NCBI RefSeq assembly: GCF_033843265.1
Contig: NZ_JAWXRD010000002.1
Span: forward strand, 372,001-436,000
Origin: Scandinavium lactucae
GTDB lineage: Bacteria > Pseudomonadota > Gammaproteobacteria > Enterobacterales > Enterobacteriaceae
Direction of reading: 5' to 3'
DNA: 64,000 nucleotides
Numbering within the stretch: the stretch's first letter is position 1; each line of letters begins with the position of its first letter. Under the pieces are notes generated by a model. That model saw only the letters and a program-made list of their open reading frames with translations. It made no database searches and was not told the DNA's origin. Both the position numbers and the translations under genes were made by a program. This document shows, piece after piece, positions 18,612 through 27,748 of the stretch.

Positions 18612-19814
18612 TTAATTGATGGAAATACGCTGGCGTCGGCGCAGCATAATGGCGAGCTGCACCAGATTGATAAGCACGACAATCGCGGTGGCGACAAACA
18701 CCCAACGGAATCCTGCCATCGCAGAGACCGAGGCCCCTATTAGCGGCCCCACCACGTTGCCCAAATACATAAACGACTGGTTATATCCGAAGATGCGTCC
18801 GGTCACCTGGTCACTGGAATATTTCAGTAGCAGGGTTTGTACCGCCGGTAGCATTGCGCCGTCGGCAAAACCCAGCAGAAAACGCAGGACGCCAAGCTGG
18901 AAAGGGGTGGTGACAAAAGACATCGCGAAGAACATGACCACCGCGCAAAACAGGGTGGCCAAAAGAATACGGTGCGCGCCGATACGGTCGCCAAGCTTGC
19001 CCAATCTGGGCGCGGAAATGAGCGCAGAAATTCCCGGCACGGCGGCAATCATCCCGGCCAGAAACGCGATGTTATTACTCTGCGGCTCCATCGATTTAAT
19101 GAACAGCGCCAGAATCGGGCCAATCGAACCATTACACAACTGAATAACCAGAGTGGTGAAAAACAGACTGATCACCAGCCCCGGATAGGTCAGGGAGGCG
19201 AACACCGCTTTCCCGCTGAGACGATCGGCTTTACTCACCGGTGGACGCGCGCCTTCTTTAATCAGGAAGAGCGTCACCAGAAAACTCACCGTCAACAACA
19301 TAGCCGTGATGAAAAACACGGCGCGCAGGCCAACGTGGTCTGCCAGGAATCCGCCCAGCAATGGGCCACCAATCACGCCGCTGATTTGTGCTGTCGACAA
19401 CGTACTTAGCGCCCAGCCGCTGCGCTCACGCGGGACCTGCGAGGCAACCAGCGCCATCGCGTTCGGGATATATCCGGAGGTCAGACCCATAATGGCGCGA
19501 AGAATAAACAACTGCCAGACGTTGGTGGCAAAAGCCTGAAGCAGGATCGCAATCGCCATCCCGAGAGAGGCGCGCAGCAGCATCAGTTTGCGGCCTTTAC
19601 GATCCGCTAAGCTGCCCCACATCGGCGAAACGATAGCTGACACCAGAAACGTCACGCTGAAGGTCAGACCGGACCACATCGACAGGGCCTCGTGCGACGT
19701 GACGCCAAGCTGTGAAACGTACAGCGGCAAAAAAGGCAGGATTTGACTGATGGCGAGGCCAGTGAAAAAGCAGCCAAACCAGACGGAAATAAGATTAACC
19801 TTCCAGGATTCCAT
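18612..19814 (-). CDS. MdtG-like multidrug MFS transporter
   Basis: 400-residue 12-helix DHA1 major facilitator. It resembles E. coli MdtG (YceE) in many places, e.g. LPFLPLYVSQLGVT, GSLADRKGRKLMLLR (motif A) and LRFLLGFADGAMLPAVQTLL, but is divergent enough to be a paralogue. MdtG-type proteins expel fosfomycin and other compounds; the substrate of this one is not known. It is inserted between iraP and the extensin-like gene, a place where E. coli has nothing. Confidence 0.85.
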   Translation of the reverse strand: MESWKVNLISVWFGCFFTGLAISQILPFLPLYVSQLGVTSHEALSMWSGLTFSVTFLVSAIVSPMWGSLADRKGRKLMLLRASLGMAIAILLQAFATNVWQLFILRAIMGLTSGYIPNAMALVASQVPRERSGWALSTLSTAQISGVIGGPLLGGFLADHVGLRAVFFITAMLLTVSFLVTLFLIKEGARPPVSKADRLSGKAVFASLTYPGLVISLFFTTLVIQLCNGSIGPILALFIKSMEPQSNNIAFLAGMIAAVPGISALISAPRLGKLGDRIGAHRILLATLFCAVVMFFAMSFVTTPFQLGVLRFLLGFADGAMLPAVQTLLLKYSSDQVTGRIFGYNQSFMYLGNVVGPLIGASVSAMAGFRWVFVATAIVVLINLVQLAIMLRRRQRISIN

Positions 19815-19981
19815 AACTACGCGTTTTCATTCGTTTTCGATATGTATTTTCCAGCATAGCAAGCAAGCCATCTGCTTGTATGGCGCGAGATGCGCTCGAT
19901 GGGAGTTTGGTGTTTTATTTTTCCATCTTGAGATTGTGTGACAGATATCACGACTATCTGTCTTTTTACAGCGCTTTATCC

Positions 19982-20665
19982 TCAACGGCAGAGGCCATAC
20001 CCGCGCATTCCCAAATGAAAATGGTTAGCATGGGCAGCGTTATAATCCGGCCCAAGCCCATTGCCATAGTACTGGCAACTGGCGGTGAGCAACGCCCGCA
20101 GGAATGGCTCACTCTCTGTGTTTTTCCAGCCTTTAAGGACCGTTATATTTCGCCCATCTGTCAGACGAAATCCGCTGATATCCAGTGCGTCTGCGGTCGC
20201 ATGCTCGCTCAGGCGGGCATTTTGGCGATGATAAATGTTCCGACAGGCAAAACTACCGAGATGGTCAATCTGACGCAAGTGACTCCCAAGGTGTTGTCGG
20301 GCGAGCGGTTTGGCCTGCTGCTGTACGAACAGCGCGCTGCTGAGTGCCAACGGACAGCTCGCCACAAAACGCTGGCTGAGGCGAACGTCGCCAAAATTCC
20401 CCACGCTGACTGCGTGATGCAACGGACACGGCCCTTCGCTGTTGGCAAGGTTTTTGGTGCTTATCCAGCCACGTTGATTGGCTTCTTCCAACAGGATCGG
20501 ACAACGTTCTGCGGGTAAGCGTTTCAGCTTAAATTGCGTGATCCGGCCAGGCGGATCGTCCAGCATCAGCGGCGCAAAGGGGTTGAGTTGCGGCGGCAAA
20601 AAGCGGTAGCCCAGATAGCCTACGGCAACAATGACCAGTAGCCCGATGACTCCCTTCCCTCTCAT
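19982..20665 (-). CDS. Extensin-like family protein, putative peptidoglycan peptidase
   Basis: 227-residue protein with one N-terminal membrane anchor or uncleaved signal (about 5-22) and an Extensin_C-type domain. The segment SEHATADALD (H155, D162) and the later HANHFH (H215, H217) reproduce the H-x6-D ... H-x-H zinc pattern of LAS/M15 cell-wall peptidases. I infer a periplasmic zinc peptidase acting on peptidoglycan, unproven. Six or more cysteines may form disulfides. It is divergent from ddlA, which makes the D-Ala-D-Ala of the same polymer. Confidence 0.8.
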   Translation of the reverse strand: MRGKGVIGLLVIVAVGYLGYRFLPPQLNPFAPLMLDDPPGRITQFKLKRLPAERCPILLEEANQRGWISTKNLANSEGPCPLHHAVSVGNFGDVRLSQRFVASCPLALSSALFVQQQAKPLARQHLGSHLRQIDHLGSFACRNIYHRQNARLSEHATADALDISGFRLTDGRNITVLKGWKNTESEPFLRALLTASCQYYGNGLGPDYNAAHANHFHLGMRGYGLCR

Positions 20666-20761
20666 TATTTCTCCTGATACTCAAAACTAAGATTATGGCA
20701 GAAGCCCCCGGAATGACGTGATATGGTATCGGCTTTGTGTTTTCTGTGAATGGATGTGGAA

Positions 20762-21862
20762 ATGGCTAAGTTGCGGGTTGGGGTCGTCTTTGGCGGGAAA
20801 TCGTCTGAACATGAAGTCTCTTTGCAGTCGGCAAAGAACATTGTTGAGGCGATGGATAAGACGCGTTTTGAGGTGGTGTTACTGGGTATTGATAAGCAGG
20901 GTCAATGGCACATTAATGATGCCAGCAGCTATCTGCTCAACGCGCACGATCCTGCCCGTATCGCCCTCCGCCCTTCCGACATTACGCTGGCTCAGATCCC
21001 GGGTAAACCTTCTGAGCAGTTGATCAATGCCGAGAACGGTCATCCGTTGCCCGCTATTGACGTTATCTTCCCCATTGTCCACGGGACGCTGGGCGAGGAT
21101 GGTTCATTACAGGGCATGTTGCGAATGGCCAATTTGCCATTCGTAGGTTCCGATGTGCTGAGCTCAGCTGCCTGTATGGACAAAGATGTGACCAAGCGTC
21201 TGCTGCGTGATGCCGGGCTGGCAATTGCACCGTTCGTGACCTTAACCCGAACCAACCGTGCAAAATTTAGCTTTGCCGAGATGAAGGAAAAACTCGGTCT
21301 GCCGCTGTTCGTGAAACCGGCCAACCAGGGTTCCTCTGTTGGCGTCAGCAAAGTGAAGACCGAAGAGCAGTATCAGCAGGCTGTGGCCCTGGCGTTTGAA
21401 TTCGACCATAAAGTGGTGGTGGAAACCGGCATCAACGGGCGTGAAATCGAGTGTGCGGTACTTGGGAATGATGAACCCCAGGCCAGCACCTGCGGTGAAA
21501 TTGTCCTGAACAGCGAGTTCTACGCCTACGACACCAAATACATCGATGATGAGGGTGCCAAAGTTGTGGTCCCTGCTGCAATTGAACCGGCGGTCAATGA
21601 CAAGATCCGTCAGACGGCAATTGAGGCTTATCAGGCTCTGGGCTGTAGCGGAATGGCGCGCGTCGATGTGTTCCTGACGCCGGAGAATGAGGTGGTGATC
21701 AATGAAATCAACACGCTGCCTGGCTTTACCAACATCAGCATGTATCCGAAGCTGTGGCAGGCGAGCGGTCTGGATTACACCAGCCTGATTACCCGCCTGA
21801 TTGAACTGGCGCTGGATCGTCATCAGGCCAATGCGGCCCTGAAAACCACCATGAGCGCCTAA
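20762..21862 (+). CDS. ddlA: D-alanine--D-alanine ligase A
   Basis: 366-residue ATP-grasp enzyme joining two D-alanines for peptidoglycan precursors. Family motifs: VFGGKSSEHEVSL at the N-terminus, HGTLGEDG, KPANQGSSVGVSK and INEINTLPGFT. An upstream in-frame ATG at 20750 has no ribosome site, so the ATG at 20762 (MAKLRVGVVFGG) is preferred; it agrees with family starts. Confidence 0.95.
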   Translation: MAKLRVGVVFGGKSSEHEVSLQSAKNIVEAMDKTRFEVVLLGIDKQGQWHINDASSYLLNAHDPARIALRPSDITLAQIPGKPSEQLINAENGHPLPAIDVIFPIVHGTLGEDGSLQGMLRMANLPFVGSDVLSSAACMDKDVTKRLLRDAGLAIAPFVTLTRTNRAKFSFAEMKEKLGLPLFVKPANQGSSVGVSKVKTEEQYQQAVALAFEFDHKVVVETGINGREIECAVLGNDEPQASTCGEIVLNSEFYAYDTKYIDDEGAKVVVPAAIEPAVNDKIRQTAIEAYQALGCSGMARVDVFLTPENEVVINEINTLPGFTNISMYPKLWQASGLDYTSLITRLIELALDRHQANAALKTTMSA

Positions 21863-21898
21863 GCTTGATATTACCGGGTGGTGGCAACGCTGCCCGGC

Positions 21899-22117
21899 TT
21901 ACGCCTGCGGACTCTCGTTTTCTTCTACCGGACGACGGCGAATCACGAATCCTGCCAACCAGAAACTGACAACCCAGGTCACCAGACCCACGGCATAAGT
22001 CTGCCAACCCTTCGCTTCAAAGCCCAACAGCCCGACCACGCCATTGAGTATAAATATCAGACCGATGGCAAAGGCGTAATAGTGCCAGTCGCGGCGAATT
22101 TTATCAGGCAGCTTCAT
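21899..22117 (-). CDS. yaiZ: YaiZ family membrane protein
   Basis: 72-residue inner-membrane protein with two hydrophobic helices (about 10-30 and 38-58). The segment RRDWHYYAFAIGLIFILNG is nearly identical to E. coli YaiZ. The frame runs further upstream but the ATG at 22117 has GGAGTGG before it and the family start. Function unknown. It ends 37 bp from the ddlA stop, convergent. Confidence 0.9.
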   Translation of the reverse strand: MKLPDKIRRDWHYYAFAIGLIFILNGVVGLLGFEAKGWQTYAVGLVTWVVSFWLAGFVIRRRPVEENESPQA

Positions 22118-22289
22118 AACCACTCCGCAAAAGAAAACGCTATCCTCGCACATTGCGCCACCGCCGTCTGCGCGGTGCTTAGCAAATTTTTAACATTCCC
22201 CCGTTTGACTTAGGGAGAAACTTTGTGAGCCAGGCTATAAAAGGTGAAAATAGGAGCCTTCTCGCCGCAAAATTACCACGAATCTGATA

Positions 22290-22313
22290 TTGACAATGGC
22301 CTTCTGCTGTCAA
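22290..22313. promoter_or_regulatory. TTGACA-N12-TGTCAA dyad upstream of yaiY
   Basis: A perfect 6-bp inverted repeat lies about 85 bp before the yaiY start in the yaiZ-yaiY divergent spacer. The left arm alone equals a -35 hexamer. It could be an operator; no regulator is recognised. Confidence 0.3.
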
Positions 22314-22395
22314 ACTCACACTCATATATTCTGGCTACCGCCAGCAGATAAAACGCCTGACAGCGTCAGCGCGTGAGTTGTATCAGGAGGTCGTT

Positions 22396-22698
22396 ATGAC
22401 TGAATTCACTTTCTCCAGGCCTATTATTGCCGGGAAAAAAAAAGAATCCTCCACGCCGGGAAATATCGCTTACGCGTTATTTGTTCTGCTCTGTTTCTGG
22501 GCTGGCGCGCAAATGTTAAACCTTGTGGTTCATGCCCCTGGGGTGTTCGAGCATCTGGTACAGGTCCAGGACAGCAGTCGCCCGCGGATTGAAATCGGCC
22601 TGGCGGTCGGTACGCTGTTTGGACTGGTTCCTTTTCTCATGGGCTGCGCCCTACTTGGCGTGGTTGCGCTTATTATGCGCTGGCGTCGTTATTTCTGA
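22396..22698 (+). CDS. yaiY: YaiY family membrane protein
   Basis: 100-residue inner-membrane protein with two helices (about 22-42 and 72-95), matching E. coli YaiY in TPGNIAYALFVL and IEIGLAVGTLFGL-PF. The ATG at 22396 follows a strong CAGGAGG site; the upstream in-frame ATG does not. Function unknown. The 3' end overlaps convergent yaiW by 10 bp. Confidence 0.9.
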   Translation: MTEFTFSRPIIAGKKKESSTPGNIAYALFVLLCFWAGAQMLNLVVHAPGVFEHLVQVQDSSRPRIEIGLAVGTLFGLVPFLMGCALLGVVALIMRWRRYF

Positions 22699-23798
22699 CC
22701 CCTCGCCATGCAGCTGGCCCGACGATCATCAACGCGTTTTGCAAACCACGCAGTGGTAAGATTACGGGTGATTTTCGGGCTTTCCAGTTGGATCCCCGGC
22801 AGCATTTCCCTCACCAGCGTTTTCCCGGTTCTGGCTTCGGCGAGCTGATAAACGCCTTGATAAAGCTTGGTGTCCTCGAACGCTTGACTGTCACCTTTCC
22901 CCAACTGCTGATGAATGTCACGATCACTCATGCCCAGCTTAGCCGCCAGCTTTTGTACCGCCAACTCGGTTTTACCCGGTTCATCACTGTCGTAGCGAAT
23001 TAAATCGCCATCCAGCGCCAGCTTCACGCCGCTGGCTTTACTGACCGCATTCTGGAACGCAGCATTGCGACTGGCGTACCAGCCCGCGTTGAAGTCAGCA
23101 AAGCGGTAAAGCGGCGCGGAATAGTTCGCCGGGTAGTTAAGCAAATGATAAGTACCAAACCATAATCCACCGCGCAGCGTGAACACTTCCTGGCGTACGG
23201 TACCGTCCATTTTCCACGGATAGCCGTTTTCATGCGCTTGCGCAAACGCGATGCTGACCTGCATCGGCCCGCCGGTGTGTACCGGATTGAGCGAACCAAA
23301 CAGCGTTTGCCCCATTGGCACCATGCCAATGAAGTCATCAAAAATAGCGCTCAGCTGCTTTTCAGTTTTCACCGTATCGAGGCGGTCGCTGTAGCTCTTA
23401 CCGTTCGGCGAAGTGATTTTCAGCGCCGTATGCACCAGGAACAGTGGCACGTGCGCCTTTTCCGCCCGGCGGTCAATTTCCTGCCAGGCGATTTTACTCA
23501 AGCCCGGCACCACAGGATCGGCCTGATAGTTTGACTCCTGCTGTGCCACCGCCAGTACCGAACAGACATTTTCCTCCGTCGGCGCAAGCTTCTGGCTTTC
23601 AAACGCTTTGGCGATACTTTGTGCCCAGACCTCGCGGTCTTTTACGCTCGCAGGCATTTTCTGCCGAACCACGGCGGCGACATCCACCGGCTTTTCGCCT
23701 TCTTTCAATACCGGCTTTTGGCTGGTACAGCCCGCCAGAATGATTCCGGCGAGCAGGGTCAGTGAGGTTGAAACCTTGCGTGTGGTGGCTATCGCCAT
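22689..23798 (-). CDS. yaiW: Outer-membrane lipoprotein YaiW (DUF1615)
   Basis: 369-residue lipoprotein: signal peptide with lipobox LAGC (lipidated Cys24) followed by Thr-Ser, favouring outer-membrane sorting. DUF1615 family. In E. coli and Salmonella YaiW is surface exposed and helps uptake of proline-rich antimicrobial peptides together with SbmA. It starts only 14 bp after the sbmA stop and is clearly in the sbmA-yaiW operon. Confidence 0.92.
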   Translation of the reverse strand: MAIATTRKVSTSLTLLAGIILAGCTSQKPVLKEGEKPVDVAAVVRQKMPASVKDREVWAQSIAKAFESQKLAPTEENVCSVLAVAQQESNYQADPVVPGLSKIAWQEIDRRAEKAHVPLFLVHTALKITSPNGKSYSDRLDTVKTEKQLSAIFDDFIGMVPMGQTLFGSLNPVHTGGPMQVSIAFAQAHENGYPWKMDGTVRQEVFTLRGGLWFGTYHLLNYPANYSAPLYRFADFNAGWYASRNAAFQNAVSKASGVKLALDGDLIRYDSDEPGKTELAVQKLAAKLGMSDRDIHQQLGKGDSQAFEDTKLYQGVYQLAEARTGKTLVREMLPGIQLESPKITRNLTTAWFAKRVDDRRASCMARGQK

Positions 23799-23812
23799 CG
23801 TGCTTCCCTGTT

Positions 23813-25033
23813 TTAGCTAAAAGATTGAGTGCTTTCCTGCTCTGGCAGGTCATCCAGCTCTCGCTCGAAACTGCGCAGACGTTTGTAGATAGACATCAGT
23901 TCCACCAGCGTGGTCCAGGAACTGATCAGATACTGGAACGAACCGCGCACCTGACTGAAAGCATTATTAATTTGCGACATTAACCCTAACGTAATGGTCC
24001 CTGCAACTATCGACGGGAAAAGCAGGAACAGACCGAATACGTTATCTGCCTGCAGGTACAGGATGCGCGCAATGTTGAAATAGGTGTAATGGAAATAGAG
24101 CCGGAAATAGTTATGACGTACGGCGGCAAAAAGCTCTTTTACGGTCGGTGGCGTGGCACGATCGGCGTGATCTTCACCATAAACCAGCTCTTTACGGTAC
24201 GCCGCTTCCACCCGCTGATTCTTGAAGTTGAGTCCTGGCAGCTTAATTCCCACCACGGCCAGCAGTCCGGTGCCAACAATTGACCAGATAATGGCTGCCC
24301 AAACGAGGCCGTAAGGAATATAGCCGACAACAGGCAAGTCTTTGACGTTCGGAGACAACGCCACCAGCACCGGTAAGAAGGCAATCAGGGTCATGATGGC
24401 ATTGATAAACCCAACCCCAACATCTTCCAGCGTGGATGAGAAACGCATGGTGTCTTCCTGCACACGCTGGGCAGCCCCCTCAATGTGGCGCAGTCGCGAC
24501 CAGTGCGCCATGTAATGGTCGTTCATGGCGGTACGCCAGCGGAACACATAATGGCTGATAAAGAAGTTGCTCAGAACGCCAACCACCACCGCGATCAGCG
24601 CGATACATAAGAAGACGCTCAGCTCCTGGTAAAACTGTACAATCTTGATCTTATGCGGAGACGCCATTGCTTCCTGAATCAGGTTGTAAAACGGCGCATA
24701 CCAGGCATTGATCGCCACGCCGACCTCAACCTGGAACCAGGTGACGAAGACAATGAGTGCGGTGCCGAGCACCGACCAGCGCTGCCACCGGTGCGGGCTG
24801 TAGAGGTACCAGAACAGCGCAAACGAGCCCACGACAAAAAAGTAGTAGGCATAAAAAACCAGATAGTTCATCGACACAAATCGTGACGCACCGATGGGTA
24901 CGTCCCCTTTGGCACCGGCCAGATGCAGCAGCCAATCGCCACCGTCGACCTGCCAGAATATGACGGCGATAAGCGCCCAAATGGCCGCCGAGAGGAAAAA
25001 GGGTCCCGGCTTAGGGAAAAACGACTTAAACAT
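23813..25033 (-). CDS. sbmA: Peptide antibiotic transporter SbmA
   Basis: 406-residue inner-membrane SLiPT transporter, related to ABC membrane domains but lacking an ATPase domain; imports microcins B17 and J25, bleomycin and proline-rich peptides using the proton gradient. The start MFKSFFPKPGPFFLSAAIWA, the helices and the C-terminal segment SSWTTLVELMSIYKRLRSFE agree with E. coli SbmA (406). First gene of the sbmA-yaiW operon. Confidence 0.96.
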   Translation of the reverse strand: MFKSFFPKPGPFFLSAAIWALIAVIFWQVDGGDWLLHLAGAKGDVPIGASRFVSMNYLVFYAYYFFVVGSFALFWYLYSPHRWQRWSVLGTALIVFVTWFQVEVGVAINAWYAPFYNLIQEAMASPHKIKIVQFYQELSVFLCIALIAVVVGVLSNFFISHYVFRWRTAMNDHYMAHWSRLRHIEGAAQRVQEDTMRFSSTLEDVGVGFINAIMTLIAFLPVLVALSPNVKDLPVVGYIPYGLVWAAIIWSIVGTGLLAVVGIKLPGLNFKNQRVEAAYRKELVYGEDHADRATPPTVKELFAAVRHNYFRLYFHYTYFNIARILYLQADNVFGLFLLFPSIVAGTITLGLMSQINNAFSQVRGSFQYLISSWTTLVELMSIYKRLRSFERELDDLPEQESTQSFS

Positions 25034-25157
25034 ACATGCTCTCCTGCTAACTTCTAATCGTTTTGAGGTTGCTGTGTTTCAGGGAAAATCCGCTGCGGCA
25101 GTTGCCGCTGCAAAGCGTAATAAAAATAAACCGTCATTCAGACCGATGACAAAGGGC

Positions 25158-25691
25158 TTAGTTCGCAAGCCATTGCGCAACAATTGTTTCCACCGGTTTC
25201 ACGTGGACCGGGTTGCCAGGAACAGTGAGCGTGCGCCAGACCTCGTTATAGTGGGCTATTAACGTGGAGGCCTCTGCCGCAGGGCGATTTGCGGTGGTGT
25301 GGGCGTCTTCAGCAACCGTAATCTGGTAGCCCTTGCTGGCTCCCACTTTGAGAGTGGTATCGACGCAGTAGTCTGTGGCGCAACCGCACATCACAAATCC
25401 GGTAATGCCATTTTCGGCAAGAACCTGCTCCAGTTCGGTTTGATAAAAGGCGTCGCAGGCCGTTTTCGTTACGCAGAGCGCATCGGCTGGTTGTTCGAGC
25501 TCCGTCAACAAGGCGAAGCCTTCACTACCTTCCTCCAGCCCCCCCTCTTCAATGTGCTGGATAAAGATGACGCGGTCAGCGACCTGGATAAGTCGGTTCA
25601 CCCTGGCGACACATTCTCGCTCACGGTAACGCGCAGTGGCGAAGACTCCTTTTTGCATATCCACCACCATCACAACACGTTTATCCGACAT
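25158..25691 (-). CDS. Isochorismatase-family cysteine hydrolase
   Basis: 177-residue cytosolic hydrolase of the isochorismatase fold. The triad can be read as Asp in VVDMQKGVF, Lys in VTKTACDAF and the nucleophile Cys in MCGCATDYCVDTT; the sequence GCATDYCV is typical of the family. Two ATGs occur in tandem; the second (25691) has better spacing to GGAG. Substrate unknown; relatives act on nicotinamide, pyrazinamide or other small amides. It has no operon partner and stands between sbmA and ampH. Confidence 0.85.
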   Translation of the reverse strand: MSDKRVVMVVDMQKGVFATARYRERECVARVNRLIQVADRVIFIQHIEEGGLEEGSEGFALLTELEQPADALCVTKTACDAFYQTELEQVLAENGITGFVMCGCATDYCVDTTLKVGASKGYQITVAEDAHTTANRPAAEASTLIAHYNEVWRTLTVPGNPVHVKPVETIVAQWLAN

Positions 25692-25886
25692 CATTTGCTC
25701 CGTAACTGTCTGTGAAGATTGAGAGTATCATACGCGCGAGTTCACAAAAGCGCGTAAAGGCGTGCAGGAAAAATATTCATATTTACCCGTCGTTACGTTT
25801 TTATTACGTAAATCCAGCATAAAGGCGCTTTGCAAGCGGGCGTTTAATAGTATAAATACGCATTATCCTCCCAATTCAATTCATGG

Positions 25887-27053
25887 ATGCTTTCCTTGAA
25901 ACGTAGTCTGTTATTGCTTGCGGCGCTTTTTGCTGCTTCGTTGCCTGTTGCCCAGGCCGCACAAACCTCCCCAGACCCGGTTTTTGCTTCTAATATTGTC
26001 GATAAATACGCCAATCATATCTATTTTGGCAGCGGCGCGACGGGGATGGCACTGGTCGTTATTGACGGCAACCAGCGGGTGTTTCGCAGCTTCGGAGAAA
26101 CTCGTCCGGGCAACAACGTTCATCCACAGCTCGATTCGGTCATTCGTATTGCATCACTGAGCAAACTGATGACCAGCGAGATGCTGGTGAAATTGTTGGA
26201 TCAGGGGGTGGTGAAACTCAACGATCCGCTGAGCAAATATGCGCCTCCGGGGGCCAGTGTGCCGAGCTATCACGGCCAGCCGATTACACTGGTAAACCTC
26301 GCCACACACACCAGCAGCTTGCCTCGCGAACAGCCAGGCGGGGCCGCACGTCGGCCAGTGTTTGTCTGGCCGACGCATAATCAGCGCTGGAACTGGCTGA
26401 GCACCGCCACGCTAAAATCAGCCCCGGGATCGCAAGCGGCGTATTCAAATCTGGCGTTTGACCTGTTGGCCGATGCGCTGAGCACCGCGGCGGGTAAACC
26501 GTATCCGCAACTTTTTGAAGAACAAATCACGCGCCCATTGGGGATGAAGGACACCACCTTTACGCCTTCTCCGGACCAGTGCCAACGCCTGATGGTGGCT
26601 GAAAAAGGGGCGAGTCCGTGCGATAACACCCTAGCGGCGATTGGCAGCGGCGGAGTTTACTCGACGCCGGGCGATATGATGCGCTGGATGCAGCAGTTCC
26701 TGTCATCTGATTTCTATACTCGCAATCAGCAGGCTGACCGAATGCAAACACTCATCTATCAGCGTAGCCAGTTGACCCGCGTTATTGGCATGGACGTGCC
26801 GGGTAAGGCCGATGCGCTCGGTATGGGTTGGGTATACATGGCACCGAAAAACGGTCGTCCGGGCATTATTCAGAAAACGGGCGGTGGCGGTGGCTTCATT
26901 ACCTATATGGCGATGATCCCGCAGCATAATGTCGGGGCATTCGTGGTCGTAACGCGTTCCCCGTTAACGCGCTTTGTGAATATGAGTGATGGCATTAACG
27001 ATTTGGTCACCGAACTGAGTGGCAACACCCCGCTGGTCGTTCCAGCATCCTGA
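25887..27053 (+). CDS. ampH: D-alanyl-D-alanine carboxypeptidase/endopeptidase AmpH
   Basis: 388-residue periplasmic class C-type low-molecular-weight penicillin-binding protein, active on peptidoglycan and weakly on beta-lactams. Signal peptide cleaved near Ala24/25; catalytic SLSK (Ser90, Lys93) and YSN (Tyr186) are present. ATG 25887 is given, but TTG 25896 (LKRSLLLL) corresponds to the E. coli start and is equally possible. In E. coli AmpH also affects sensitivity to SbmA-imported peptides, whose genes lie nearby. Confidence 0.95.
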   Translation: MLSLKRSLLLLAALFAASLPVAQAAQTSPDPVFASNIVDKYANHIYFGSGATGMALVVIDGNQRVFRSFGETRPGNNVHPQLDSVIRIASLSKLMTSEMLVKLLDQGVVKLNDPLSKYAPPGASVPSYHGQPITLVNLATHTSSLPREQPGGAARRPVFVWPTHNQRWNWLSTATLKSAPGSQAAYSNLAFDLLADALSTAAGKPYPQLFEEQITRPLGMKDTTFTPSPDQCQRLMVAEKGASPCDNTLAAIGSGGVYSTPGDMMRWMQQFLSSDFYTRNQQADRMQTLIYQRSQLTRVIGMDVPGKADALGMGWVYMAPKNGRPGIIQKTGGGGGFITYMAMIPQHNVGAFVVVTRSPLTRFVNMSDGINDLVTELSGNTPLVVPAS

Positions 27054-27056
27054 TGC

Positions 27057-27674
27057 TTAATACTCAAGGGGCAAGCGTTTGACGGATGTCAGCTTGCCCT
27101 TATTCATTTCGATATAATTCCCTGCTCTTAGCGCCGCCAGTACTTCAGCTATCACCGAACGGGAAATATGGGTTCGTTGTTGGATGTAGTTCATCACGCC
27201 AATCCTGGCACGCAGTGCTTCATCCCATTTTGACATGACCTGCAATGTAGCCCTGATTTGGCTGTAAGAATTTTGGCCAATCAGTTGAACATCGCGAGCT
27301 TCCTGCGCCTTTGAAATCCAGCTCACCCACTGAAACGCTTCGCGCCAGAGTTGATTACGATCCAGTATTCCTTTGCATTGAGAGCCTTCCAGCTGATAAG
27401 CATCACACTCGGTCAGGGCCGTTAGTTGATAACTTTCGCTTCGGGGATCAAACAAACCTGGCAATCCAAGGATCATTGGTGAAGGGCTGATACCGACCAG
27501 AATATCTTCCTGTATTCGCTCAAGTTTAAACGTTCCTTGCCGTATAACGGTCAAGATAGCACCATCATTTTTCAGGCTTAACGAATCTTGGGGATGCAGA
27601 GTCAGTGATGACGCTATGGGGAAAAAATGCTGATCGAGTACGTGGAATGCAGACAAAGGTTTTACAGATAACAT
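27057..27674 (-). CDS. iprA: IprA (YaiV) winged-helix regulator
   Basis: 205-residue protein with a degenerate cyclic-nucleotide-binding-like N-terminal domain (about 1-110) and a C-terminal winged helix (NYIQQRTHISRSVIAEVLAA, about 160-180). IprA is known in Salmonella and E. coli as a negative factor in hydrogen peroxide resistance. The position between ampH and the autotransporter is as in E. coli. A second, more distant family member lies at the end of this window. It ends 3 bp from the ampH stop, convergent. Confidence 0.88.
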   Translation of the reverse strand: MLSVKPLSAFHVLDQHFFPIASSLTLHPQDSLSLKNDGAILTVIRQGTFKLERIQEDILVGISPSPMILGLPGLFDPRSESYQLTALTECDAYQLEGSQCKGILDRNQLWREAFQWVSWISKAQEARDVQLIGQNSYSQIRATLQVMSKWDEALRARIGVMNYIQQRTHISRSVIAEVLAALRAGNYIEMNKGKLTSVKRLPLEY

Positions 27675-27748
27675 GCGAGTGTCACATCCTGTGTCAATGT
27701 CATGTTAGGGGTTAAAAAGCAGGGGACATCGTCCCCTGCTGAGATTAA

